Shown here one piece after another: positions 54,105 through 62,588 of a stretch of DNA of 64,000 nt. Position 1 is the stretch's first letter. Each line of letters begins with the position of its first letter. The position numbers and the translations under genes were made by a program. The notes beneath the pieces were generated by a model. That model had not been told where the DNA came from and did not search any database. It saw nothing but the letters and a program-made list of their open reading frames with translations. Source of the DNA: Caldiserica bacterium UBA646 (GTDB lineage: Bacteria > Caldisericota > Caldisericia > Caldisericales > Caldisericaceae); NCBI GenBank assembly GCA_002299965.1, contig DBOM01000062.1, positions 16,977-80,976 on the forward strand. The letters run 5' to 3'.

Positions 54105-54812
54105 ATGATAAAAAATACAATAAGTATTGGTGGGTTTAATAAGTTTTCCTTAATCGACTATCCTGGTAAAACATGCGCCATCATATTTACTCAGGGGTGT
54201 GATTTCAGATGCCCATATTGCCACAATCCCGAACTCGTATTACCACACCTTTTTGGACCACCGATCTCCTGCAACGAGGTGCTTTCATTTCTAGAAAAAA
54301 GAAAGGGCTTACTTGAAGCCGTAGAATTAACTGGAGGAGAACCCACCATACAAGAAGGCCTGCCAAAAATAATTAAACAGATAAAAAAAATGGGATATCT
54401 TATTAAGATCGATTCAAATGGCTCAAACCCGGATATCATTAAGAAATTAATAGACGAGCAGCTCGTTGATTACTTTGCTATGGATATAAAAGCACCTCTT
54501 GAAAACTACTCAGAAGCCTGCGGAACGGTAGTAGATACAAATAAGATCGACAAAAGCATAAACATTATAATGCAATATGCGCCAGATTATGAATTTAGAA
54601 CCACAGCAATAAAAAAATTTCATACAAAAGATAGCTTCAGAAAAATAGGACTGCTTATAAAAGGAGCAAAACGATACTATCTACAAAACGCCCACTATGA
54701 TAAAACGGTTTCTGAAAAATTCAAAAATGAAAAAGCTTTTTCTAAAGAAGAAATGCATGCATTTTGTGAAGAAATTAAAAAAAACGTAAAACATTGTTAC
54801 CTAAGAATATAG
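54105..54812 (+). CDS. Radical-SAM activating enzyme, NrdG2-type
   Basis: The 235 residues begin GGFNKFSLIDYPGKTC and have the radical-SAM ligands in CDFRCPYC (Cys at about 28, 32, 35). This resembles the NrdG2 branch, which activates anaerobic ribonucleotide reductases by making a glycyl radical. No nrdD is in the window, so the true target is open; other pyruvate-formate-lyase-like activases look similar. ATG 54105 has no ribosome-site match. An upstream stop at 54099 makes this the earliest start. Confidence 0.85.
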   Translation: MIKNTISIGGFNKFSLIDYPGKTCAIIFTQGCDFRCPYCHNPELVLPHLFGPPISCNEVLSFLEKRKGLLEAVELTGGEPTIQEGLPKIIKQIKKMGYLIKIDSNGSNPDIIKKLIDEQLVDYFAMDIKAPLENYSEACGTVVDTNKIDKSINIIMQYAPDYEFRTTAIKKFHTKDSFRKIGLLIKGAKRYYLQNAHYDKTVSEKFKNEKAFSKEEMHAFCEEIKKNVKHCYLRI

Positions 54813-54861
54813 CTCTCTAAAAAATATGTTTAAAAAAATAATTTTTCAGGTACAATAAAAT

Positions 54862-56142
54862 ATGAAGAATAAAAAAACAGTAGTCCGCTTAATTGCCCTA
54901 ATTTTATTTGTTGCAATCGTCCTAACAGGCTCCTATCTTTATTTAAATCTTCGTTTGAATACGACAGGTAAAAAAACTTTAGTAAAACTCTACTACTATG
55001 ACCCGATAGGAAAAGAACTCATACCAACAGAAAAAGAAATCATAATCCCCAGCAGCAATACGCTCGCAGTAATAAAAATAATAGATGCACTTAAAACACC
55101 TACACAGAACGACCTATTCTCTCCTTTAAATAGCGATACTGTCGTAAAGTCGATAAACATAAAGAATGGAGTATGCACATTAAATCTAAATAAAGCAGCT
55201 ACAAAGATTACATCACTCAGTGTCAGAAAAGAAGCCATAAGAGTATATGGATTAGTAAACACTCTCACAGAATTGCCAGATATTACATCGGTTCAGATTT
55301 TAATAGATAATGAAAAGAAAGATTATTTCAACCATTACATTCAAATTGATCACCCTATTGCACACTATTCGGGAGTTTTACCGCAAGGAAAAGAAGTTTT
55401 CCTGTATTTCTCCAATCTAAATGGGGGCAACCTTCTCCTTGAGAAAAGAGAGATAATCCCAAAAACCGACCCAGTTGCGCTAACAAAAGAAATTCTTCAA
55501 GAGCTTTTTTATGGGTCACTAAAAGGCCTTCCTTCTCTTTTTCCAGAAGACATTGACATACTGAATGATTTTTATATTCAATCAGGTGGCGTTGTCACTA
55601 TTGATCTCTCATTAGATATACTTAACAATCCACTGGGATCTCATGCTGAATATCTCACAGTGCTTTCAATAGTAAACACGCTCACAGAATTACCAGATAT
55701 TACATCTGTTCAGATTTTAATAGACGGAAAGGTTGTTCCCACTCTTTTCGGCAGTACAAACATATCACACCCTATAAAACGCTTTTTCGCACTAACTGAA
55801 GAGGGCGAAGCAATAATACCATATTATGTTCATACAGAAGGAGAAGAACAATTTTTTATGCCCGTTGTAAAAACAATTAACTCACAAAATCCTATAGAAA
55901 CACTGTTTATCCTGTTAAAAGACTCTTCAGAATTTGATACATACTTACCCGAAAATAGTACACTCCTTTCTTACAGAACAGAAAATTTTACCCTTGTTAT
56001 GGAAATATCTATTCCCGAAGATGTAATCTTTGATATAGACAACATCAAACAGCAAATCATGCTTTCTTACACAGAGTTACCTGATATAAAAAAAATCAAA
56101 CTTATTATTAACAAAGAAGAATTTCTGCTAACAAGACAATGA
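54862..56142 (+). CDS. GerMN-repeat protein (lipoprotein-like or membrane-anchored)
   Basis: The 426-residue protein has one N-terminal membrane helix (about 8-27) and two clear GerMN domains (about 55-165 and 190-300), with a third divergent one (about 310-425). Each closes on a version of VNTLTELPDITSVQILID or LPDIKKIKLIINKEE. GerMN domains occur in spore-germination and in cell-wall proteins. No signal-lipid cysteine is visible. No ribosome site lies before the ATG, while a TACAAT at 54851-54856 suggests a leaderless message. It overlaps the amidohydrolase by 4 bases. Confidence 0.85.
   Translation: MKNKKTVVRLIALILFVAIVLTGSYLYLNLRLNTTGKKTLVKLYYYDPIGKELIPTEKEIIIPSSNTLAVIKIIDALKTPTQNDLFSPLNSDTVVKSINIKNGVCTLNLNKAATKITSLSVRKEAIRVYGLVNTLTELPDITSVQILIDNEKKDYFNHYIQIDHPIAHYSGVLPQGKEVFLYFSNLNGGNLLLEKREIIPKTDPVALTKEILQELFYGSLKGLPSLFPEDIDILNDFYIQSGGVVTIDLSLDILNNPLGSHAEYLTVLSIVNTLTELPDITSVQILIDGKVVPTLFGSTNISHPIKRFFALTEEGEAIIPYYVHTEGEEQFFMPVVKTINSQNPIETLFILLKDSSEFDTYLPENSTLLSYRTENFTLVMEISIPEDVIFDIDNIKQQIMLSYTELPDIKKIKLIINKEEFLLTRQ
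55255..55308 (+). repeat. Internal gene repeat, copy 1
   Basis: A 54-base stretch at 55255-55308 recurs at 55672-55725 with four differences by eye. It encodes VNTLTELPDITSVQILID in both GerMN domains. Confidence 0.85.
55672..55725 (+). repeat. Internal gene repeat, copy 2
   Basis: Second copy of the 54-base stretch at 55255-55308. Near-identity at the DNA level in two otherwise diverged domains hints at recent gene conversion. Confidence 0.85.
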
Positions 56143-57626
56143 AAACAATTTTTTCTGCTGATTCAATTTACATCAACGAGACAGAAAAAAAAGATTATTC
56201 AGTTGTTGTCGAGAATGGGATAATACAAGTAATTGGGAAAAGAGACCTAATAAAACAACAATTTCCATTTGTTGAAGAAAAAAAATATGATGGTTTCTTG
56301 TACCCGGGTTTTAACGACGCACATGTGCATCTAAAAGAAATCGCACTGCTCCTTTCCTCTGAGGACGCTACTAACTGCAAAAACTATCAATGTATCAAAC
56401 ACTTAATTGAAAAAGGTGACAGAAATTTTGTATACATCTACAACTTTGACTTCAATAATCTTTTAAGGAATGAATGGGAAAAACTCTTTGAATACAATAA
56501 AAAGCCAGTTTTCATACAGAGTAAGGATGAGCATTCGGTTTTCGTAAACAAAGTAGCTTTAAAAGAAAAACAAATCGCTCTAAAAAAAATTAGAGGGGGC
56601 GTGTTAGTAAAAAATAAAGGAAAATTCATTGGAATATTAAAAGACCGTGCTATCGAGCTCGTTAAAAGCATAAAAGAAAGACAAATATCTATAAAAGATG
56701 TAAAAAACGCAGAAAAGTATCTACTAAAAAGAGGTATTGTTTCCGCTACAAACTTTGATTTTTCTATCTACCCGCTTTTAAATAATATAAATAAAAATAA
56801 GGATTTAAAAATACGTATATATCAAGGCATTGAAAAGGACTCACTAGGGGATGCCATTAATGAGAACATACATACTGGATTAGGTGATAAAAACTTACGC
56901 TTCGGCCCATTAAAATGCTTCATGGATGGCTCACTTGGCTCACAAACTGCTGCCATGTACAGAGTAAATGGATTTCCTTCATCCTTTACAATGGAAAAAG
57001 ACGAATTGACTAATATAATAAGTCTTGCAAATGAAAATAATATCCAGGTTGCCGTACATGCAATTGGAGATAAGGCTGTGCATACGGTAATGAGTCTTTT
57101 TAGTCGTTTTGGAAATCAAAAAATGCGAAACAGAATTGAGCATCTCCAATTCATCAATGAAAAAGATCTCTCGCTGCTTCAAAAGACTTATTGTATAGCA
57201 TCCATGCAACCAATACATGCCACTGCAGATGCCGCTCTTGTTAAAAAACTGCTAGGAAATTATAGATACGCATATCCATGGAAAACAGTTTTAAACAGCG
57301 GTAAACTGCTTGCATTCGGCTCTGATGCGCCTGTTGAGAATGCATCTCCGCTTCAAGGCATATATGCTGCTACTACCAGGATTCCGCCAAACAGCACAAA
57401 TCCCTTTATACCAGAAGAATGTATTTCCAGAAAAGAAGCTTTTGATGCATACACAGCTGGCAGTGCATTTGCAAGCTTTGCAGAAAATGTAAGTGGAAAA
57501 ATCAAAAATGGTTATCTTGCAGATTTTATTTTACTGGACAAATCATTATTCCATTTTAATGATATAATGAATATAATTATAATAAAAAATATTATAGGAG
57601 GAATAGAATGGATGAAATCACAATAA
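56139..57626 (+). CDS. Amidohydrolase family 3 (YtcJ-like) protein
   Basis: The 495 residues fit PF07969: the metal pair is in FNDAHVHLKE near residue 65, and the later set includes HAIGDKAVHTV near 307, NRIEHLQFI near 330 and FGSDAPVENASP near 393. Such proteins hydrolyse amides or N-acyl bonds with zinc; substrates vary widely. It overlaps both neighbours by a few bases, so it is part of the same transcript. No specific function can be given. Confidence 0.9.
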   Translation: MKTIFSADSIYINETEKKDYSVVVENGIIQVIGKRDLIKQQFPFVEEKKYDGFLYPGFNDAHVHLKEIALLLSSEDATNCKNYQCIKHLIEKGDRNFVYIYNFDFNNLLRNEWEKLFEYNKKPVFIQSKDEHSVFVNKVALKEKQIALKKIRGGVLVKNKGKFIGILKDRAIELVKSIKERQISIKDVKNAEKYLLKRGIVSATNFDFSIYPLLNNINKNKDLKIRIYQGIEKDSLGDAINENIHTGLGDKNLRFGPLKCFMDGSLGSQTAAMYRVNGFPSSFTMEKDELTNIISLANENNIQVAVHAIGDKAVHTVMSLFSRFGNQKMRNRIEHLQFINEKDLSLLQKTYCIASMQPIHATADAALVKKLLGNYRYAYPWKTVLNSGKLLAFGSDAPVENASPLQGIYAATTRIPPNSTNPFIPEECISRKEAFDAYTAGSAFASFAENVSGKIKNGYLADFILLDKSLFHFNDIMNIIIIKNIIGGIEWMKSQ

Positions 57627-59134
57627 AATTAATTGGTTCCATACTTAAGGATAAATTCCTTTTGCTTAGCAGTATTAAAAATGGTTTAGAAAAAGATCTT
57701 TTTAGTGCTTATGAAGAAAAAATCCTCGTTGACTATATCCTTAAAAAATATGGTAAAAAAGAAGAAACCCCAGAACCTACTTTGATAAAAACAGAATTTG
57801 AAGAAAGTGGAATATACACGATAAACTTAGGCAAACTAATTGAAAAGGCTGCAACAGTTACCCCATTAAACCTTGAATCACTTGTTGCATATATAGATAT
57901 TCTCAAAAAAAGGAAATCAGAAGAAAGGCTTATATCCATAGGAAAACGCATAGAGTCCTATATAAAGGAAAAAGAGCAGAAAAAAGATCTTACAGAATTT
58001 ACTGGAGAAATAATTAATGAAGTTCACGATATCATGCGGAAAAGAGTTAAAAAAAGACTTAATCCCGTAAGAACACAGCTTATCATGTTCTCCTCAGAAG
58101 TTGAATCAAGAGAATCTAATAAAAATTTCATTCTTGGATACTCTTTAGAGCCATTTCGTTGTCTGAACGAAACGCTTTCTGGTGCAAGACCCGGATTCTA
58201 TTATGCGTTAGCAGGCGCACCCCGGAGAGGCAAAACAAACCTTATGTTAAGAATCGCTTCATATATTGCAAGCAATGAACATATACCTATTCTATTTTAT
58301 TCATGGGAACAAACTTCAAGAGTTTTATTTCTACGAATTTTTTCTCAAGAAACATTGATACCTCCTTATGTACTTGAAACAACAAATATTATAAGCAATC
58401 CAGAACTTAAGGAAAGATTTAACCGCGGTTATGCAAAAACAGAAAGTTATATGAACTATCTCTACCTTGTCGAAGGAAGAAGAGAGGATACTATTAATAG
58501 AATAAAGAGCCACGCTTTTTCAGTCATGCAGGAAGCAAACACAGAAAAAATAGTAATAATCATCGATTACCTGCAAAAAGTTCCTACCCCAATTCTTTAC
58601 CAAGATCTTGCCCAACAAGTAGATGATGTTTCGGGCGGCCTAGCAAGTTTGTCTATGGAGTTAAAATGTCCAGTTTTTGCTGTTTCTTCCTTTGATAAAG
58701 AAGGATGTCGTCTTGATTCAAAAGAAAGTACAACAAGGCCTACCATGTTTAACTGCACAGGCGGGGGAGACATAGAATACGATTCAGATGTTGCACTCAT
58801 TCTTACAAAAGATTTCAAAGACACCGCTGCTCTTCATGAAAAGATTGACACTGCTGCTAAAGAAGGAAGAATCGACCCAACTCAAATACCACATTTTGAG
58901 ATTTTAAACCTCTATGTAGATAAAAACAGAGATGCTCCTCTTGGAGGAGATATTATTATTCAGTATCTATTCCTCATAGAAGACAATAATCTCATAGAAA
59001 TCGAATATAAAGATATAGAAGAAGAGTATACATATGCAAAAATTTCAAAAATATTCGAGTGGATGATGGATAATAGGTATCTTATGCCTATGCAAGGAGA
59101 TACAGCAAAATATGAAAAAGGAGAAGAAGAGTGA
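57608..59134 (+). CDS. DnaB-like replicative-helicase-type ATPase
   Basis: The 508-residue protein has a RecA-like C-terminal core with DnaB motifs in order. Walker A is GAPRRGKT (203-210), H1a FYSWEQTSRVLFLRI, Walker B IIIDYLQ near 318, then CPVFAVSSFDKE where DnaB has LSQLNR, and GGDIEYDSDVALIL for motif H4. The first 170 residues are helical but not the usual DnaB N-terminal collar. It may be a paralogue of the main helicase or a single-purpose loader. AGGAGG precedes the ATG. GC content is like its neighbours, so no phage origin is evident. Confidence 0.8.
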   Translation: MDEITIKLIGSILKDKFLLLSSIKNGLEKDLFSAYEEKILVDYILKKYGKKEETPEPTLIKTEFEESGIYTINLGKLIEKAATVTPLNLESLVAYIDILKKRKSEERLISIGKRIESYIKEKEQKKDLTEFTGEIINEVHDIMRKRVKKRLNPVRTQLIMFSSEVESRESNKNFILGYSLEPFRCLNETLSGARPGFYYALAGAPRRGKTNLMLRIASYIASNEHIPILFYSWEQTSRVLFLRIFSQETLIPPYVLETTNIISNPELKERFNRGYAKTESYMNYLYLVEGRREDTINRIKSHAFSVMQEANTEKIVIIIDYLQKVPTPILYQDLAQQVDDVSGGLASLSMELKCPVFAVSSFDKEGCRLDSKESTTRPTMFNCTGGGDIEYDSDVALILTKDFKDTAALHEKIDTAAKEGRIDPTQIPHFEILNLYVDKNRDAPLGGDIIIQYLFLIEDNNLIEIEYKDIEEEYTYAKISKIFEWMMDNRYLMPMQGDTAKYEKGEEE

Positions 59135-60348
59135 TATCGCAAGAATTCATCAAAAACCTGATAGTAAAAAACAACAACAAAATAATCCTTATGGTATTAG
59201 ATGGCGTTGGGGGTATACCAAACAAGTTGGGCAAAACAGAAATTGAAACTGCATATGCTCCAAATTTTGACTTCATAACAAGAAACTCTATTACAGGTAT
59301 TGCAGATCCTGTTTCAATGGGCATTACTCCCGGGTCAGGACCAGGCCATCTCAGCATTTTTGGCTACGATCCTATCAAATACATAATAGGCAGAGGCATT
59401 TTGGCTGCTTTAGGTATTGATTTTCCGCTAAAGCAAGGCGATATAGCAGTAAGAGGTAATTTTGCAACACTTGATAGTGCCAATAAAATACTTGACCGAA
59501 GAGCTGGCAGAATACCAACAGAACACTGTAAAAAACTTACTGAAATGATACAAAATAAGATAAAGAAAATTTATGATACTGAAATATTTATAGAGCCTGT
59601 GATGGATTATAGGTTCGTCACAATTTTCAGGGGAGCAGATCTTTCGGATAAGCTTACCGATACTGACCCGCAAGCCACTGGCGTTGCACCGCTAAAATGC
59701 AATTTCTTAGACGCAAAAGCAAAAAAAAGTGCCAAAATAGTGAATGAATTTATTGAAAAAGCAAACAGTATTATAAAAGACCAACACCCAGCCAATGGAT
59801 TACTATTACGGGGATTTTCTTCATACCCCGAAATAAAGCCGATGACAGAAATATATGGTTTAAAACCAGCAGCTATTGCAACATACCCTATGTACAAGGG
59901 ACTCGCTAAACTCGTTGGTATGGACATATTAGATGTAGGGAGTACAGATATCATGGATGAATTAAAAACACTCAAAGAAAATTACGATAAATATGATTTT
60001 TTCTATTTTCATATAAAGAAAACAGATACTTATGGCGAAGATGGAAACTTCGACGCCAAAGTACGCCTTATAGAAGAAGTGGATGAAAAAATTGTTCCTG
60101 AAATACTTAAATTGAATCCTACCGTACTAACTATTACATGCGACCATTCCACGCCTGCCATAATGAAACAACATAGCTTCCATGGAGTGCCATTTGTCCT
60201 TTTTTCACCTTATGCACGCCCTGATCGAACAGAATATTTTTCAGAGAGAGAAATTGGAACCAAAGGAGGGCTTGGCAGATTTGAGGCAAAAAATGAAATT
60301 GTCTTAATGCTTGCTCACTCCCTAAAACTGAAAAAATTCGGCGCTTGA
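59131..60348 (+). CDS. apgM: 2,3-bisphosphoglycerate-independent phosphoglycerate mutase, archaeal type
   Basis: The 405-residue protein matches the ApgM family: MVLDGVGG at the start, ADPVSMGITPGSGPGHLSIFGYDP across residues 52-75 (in two parts) with the Ser nucleophile in that loop, and ITCDHSTPAI near 332. It interconverts 3- and 2-phosphoglycerate in glycolysis. The start is GTG 59131, with GGAG nearby; it overlaps the DnaB-like gene by 4 bases. The ApgM form is common in archaea and in some anaerobic bacteria. Confidence 0.95.
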   Translation: MISQEFIKNLIVKNNNKIILMVLDGVGGIPNKLGKTEIETAYAPNFDFITRNSITGIADPVSMGITPGSGPGHLSIFGYDPIKYIIGRGILAALGIDFPLKQGDIAVRGNFATLDSANKILDRRAGRIPTEHCKKLTEMIQNKIKKIYDTEIFIEPVMDYRFVTIFRGADLSDKLTDTDPQATGVAPLKCNFLDAKAKKSAKIVNEFIEKANSIIKDQHPANGLLLRGFSSYPEIKPMTEIYGLKPAAIATYPMYKGLAKLVGMDILDVGSTDIMDELKTLKENYDKYDFFYFHIKKTDTYGEDGNFDAKVRLIEEVDEKIVPEILKLNPTVLTITCDHSTPAIMKQHSFHGVPFVLFSPYARPDRTEYFSEREIGTKGGLGRFEAKNEIVLMLAHSLKLKKFGA

Positions 60349-61106
60349 TGAAAATAAGCTTAATGCTAATTGGAGATGAACTTCTCCGCGATGAAAGAGA
60401 AGATCTCAATGCCCATTTTGTAATTTCAGAACTAAAGAAGAAACATCTCTATTTAAACAAATTGCTTTTTGCAGGAGATAATGAGGCCTCAATAAAGGAA
60501 GGATTGCTTTTTCTTATAGCATATTCTAATGTTTTAATCACATCTGGAGGACTTGGCCTAACCCCCGATGATATTACACTAGTAACTGTCTCAAAGACGT
60601 TGGGAAAACCGCTTGTAAAAGATAAAACAGCGCAATGCTATGTGCTAGATAGCTTAAAAAAAATCAGACAACAAGCAAACAAGAATTATATAGAAAGAAT
60701 GTCCTACTCAATTGAAGGTGCAATTCCCATAAAAAATGAAGTCGGCGTATCTCCCGGGATACATCTTAGAATAACCAATAAACATCTTTTTGTTCTACCC
60801 GGCGTACCTCAAGAATTTAATGTAATGTTTACTCGGCATGTATTGCCGCTACTGGCAAATGGAAAAAGGACTTTTGAAAAAACGTTTTTTGTGTCACTCA
60901 AAGAATCTGATCTTGTCGACTTTCTTGAAATGCTCGAAACAAAATATAAAATAAAAACTGCCTCTTATCCTCCGATATTTAAAGATTCTCTTCTTAAAAT
61001 TAAACTAATGGGAGAAAAAGAATCAGTTAATAAAGCAGTTGAATGTTTCCAAGTATTTTTAAAAAACAAGGGTATAAAGCTGAAGAAAAACAATCAAAAG
61101 GATTAA
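60348..61106 (+). CDS. CinA-like molybdopterin-binding-domain protein
   Basis: The 252-residue protein starts IGDELLRDE and has SGGLGLTPDDITL near residue 65 and LPGVPQEF near 148, the CinA N-terminal (MoCF) domain. The usual C-terminal amidase domain of full CinA is missing, as in short nucleotide-pyrophosphatase forms. ATG 60348 overlaps the apgM stop. Role may be in NAD-derivative or cofactor repair. Confidence 0.85.
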   Translation: MKISLMLIGDELLRDEREDLNAHFVISELKKKHLYLNKLLFAGDNEASIKEGLLFLIAYSNVLITSGGLGLTPDDITLVTVSKTLGKPLVKDKTAQCYVLDSLKKIRQQANKNYIERMSYSIEGAIPIKNEVGVSPGIHLRITNKHLFVLPGVPQEFNVMFTRHVLPLLANGKRTFEKTFFVSLKESDLVDFLEMLETKYKIKTASYPPIFKDSLLKIKLMGEKESVNKAVECFQVFLKNKGIKLKKNNQKD

Positions 61107-61118
61107 TAAAATAAAAGC

Positions 61119-61146
61119 TTGCATACATAAAGGTTTTCTGTATACT
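61119..61146 (+). promoter_or_regulatory. Promoter for TPR-CofE gene
   Basis: TTGCAT (61119-61124), a 16-base spacer and TATACT (61141-61146). The gene starts about 145 bases later, and I see no structure in that leader. Confidence 0.65.
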
Positions 61147-61290
61147 ATTTATCAAATCTAAAAAGACTAATGCTTTATAGAGAAAATTACTGAAGAAGTG
61201 AAAAAGATATCCTGAAGTATGTGCTTATAACAATAAGACTTAAAAAATTTGCTAAAAAGCAATGTAAAATAGGATGGGAGAGTTTGCCTT

Positions 61291-62562
61291 ATGAACATTA
61301 TAGAAAAAACAAAAAAAATAAAAGAAAACGATAGAGCAAAAGCAATAGAGTTACTCGAAGAGTTTATAAACACACATAAAAAAAATCGAGTAGGAGCACA
61401 CAGTTTGCTTTCGAAGCTGTATCTTAAATCGGGCGAAAAAGAAAAAGCAATAGCCGTACTAAAAAACGGAATTAAGACAAATCCAGATAATAGATGGCTC
61501 TATTTAATGCTCGGAGACCTATACTATTTTGACTTAGAAGATGTGGGTAACGCAATTAAAATATATGAAGAGGGACTCTCATTGTTTGATAAACCAATAA
61601 AAACTACAATGTCCCCTTACAGATATTTTCTGAAAAGGCTTTCCAACATAAGCTATGCAGAAAAAGATTTTGCCAATGCAAAAAAATATTTTGAACTATT
61701 TATTGCGCTTGAACCATCTGATTTTTATGCATCTGATTTTAAGAAATTTGCAGCAGTTTTGATTAACCAGGGTAAAAAAGAACGTGCCAGAAAAGTTTTA
61801 ACACTCGGAATAAAAGCACACCCTGGATACAAAAATTTATATGAATTCGCAAAGAAAAACTTCCCAGACGAAGACTTTCCTTTTAGAGAAAGGAAAGTCA
61901 AGCTAACACTCCCTGGTATAGAGAGGATTCCTATAAAAACGCCACTTATAAAAGAGGGAGACAATCTCTACGACATAATAGATAAATATACAAAAAATGT
62001 AAGAAAGAAAAATGACATTATTACTATTTCCTCCTGCGTTGCTGCAATGTGCGAGGAAAGAATGACAACAGTAGATACAATTTTCCCTTCTTTTCTTGCA
62101 AGACTTGTTTCACATTTTGTATCGCATAAGGATGTGCCATTTGGTGGAGCAGCACCACTTGCAAACCCTGCAGCAATGGAAATAGCAATAAGGGAGGTAG
62201 GTAAAACGCGCATTATCTTCGCGACAAAAGCTGGAGCAATAGGAAGAATCTTTGGCAAAAAGGGCTGGTTTTACATTATTGCAGGAGAGCAAGCTGCTCT
62301 AATAGACGATCCACCTGCTGCAATCCCACCTTTTGATTATGCTGTCATACCCGGACCAAAAGATTCATTCGCAGTAAGTGAAAAAATTACAGAGAGAACT
62401 GGCTGCAGAGCAGCAATTATCGATGCAAACGACCTTGGAGATGCCTGGGCAGTAGGATACAGTAAAGGCGTATCAAAGGATAAACTGGAGAAAGTACTTT
62501 CTGACAATCCTGCGGGAAATGAAGACCAACAAACTCCCATTGTTATCGTGAGAGGATTATAA
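61291..62562 (+). CDS. TPR protein fused to F420-0:gamma-glutamyl ligase (CofE)-like domain
   Basis: The 423-residue protein has TPR repeats from about residue 10 to 195 and a CofE-like domain from about 205. The latter reads IKTPLIKEGDNLYDII, then KKNDIITISSCVAAMCEER and near the end ANDLGDAWAVGYSKG and NPAGNEDQQTPIVIVRG. CofE adds glutamate to F420 precursor, but many bacteria that lack F420 have such domains with unknown activity. The GTP-binding details cannot be checked by eye. GGGAGAG precedes the ATG. Other F420 genes are absent in the window. Confidence 0.8.
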   Translation: MNIIEKTKKIKENDRAKAIELLEEFINTHKKNRVGAHSLLSKLYLKSGEKEKAIAVLKNGIKTNPDNRWLYLMLGDLYYFDLEDVGNAIKIYEEGLSLFDKPIKTTMSPYRYFLKRLSNISYAEKDFANAKKYFELFIALEPSDFYASDFKKFAAVLINQGKKERARKVLTLGIKAHPGYKNLYEFAKKNFPDEDFPFRERKVKLTLPGIERIPIKTPLIKEGDNLYDIIDKYTKNVRKKNDIITISSCVAAMCEERMTTVDTIFPSFLARLVSHFVSHKDVPFGGAAPLANPAAMEIAIREVGKTRIIFATKAGAIGRIFGKKGWFYIIAGEQAALIDDPPAAIPPFDYAVIPGPKDSFAVSEKITERTGCRAAIIDANDLGDAWAVGYSKGVSKDKLEKVLSDNPAGNEDQQTPIVIVRGL

Positions 62563-62588
62563 ATAAAATTTAGTTGCTCAAATACTCT

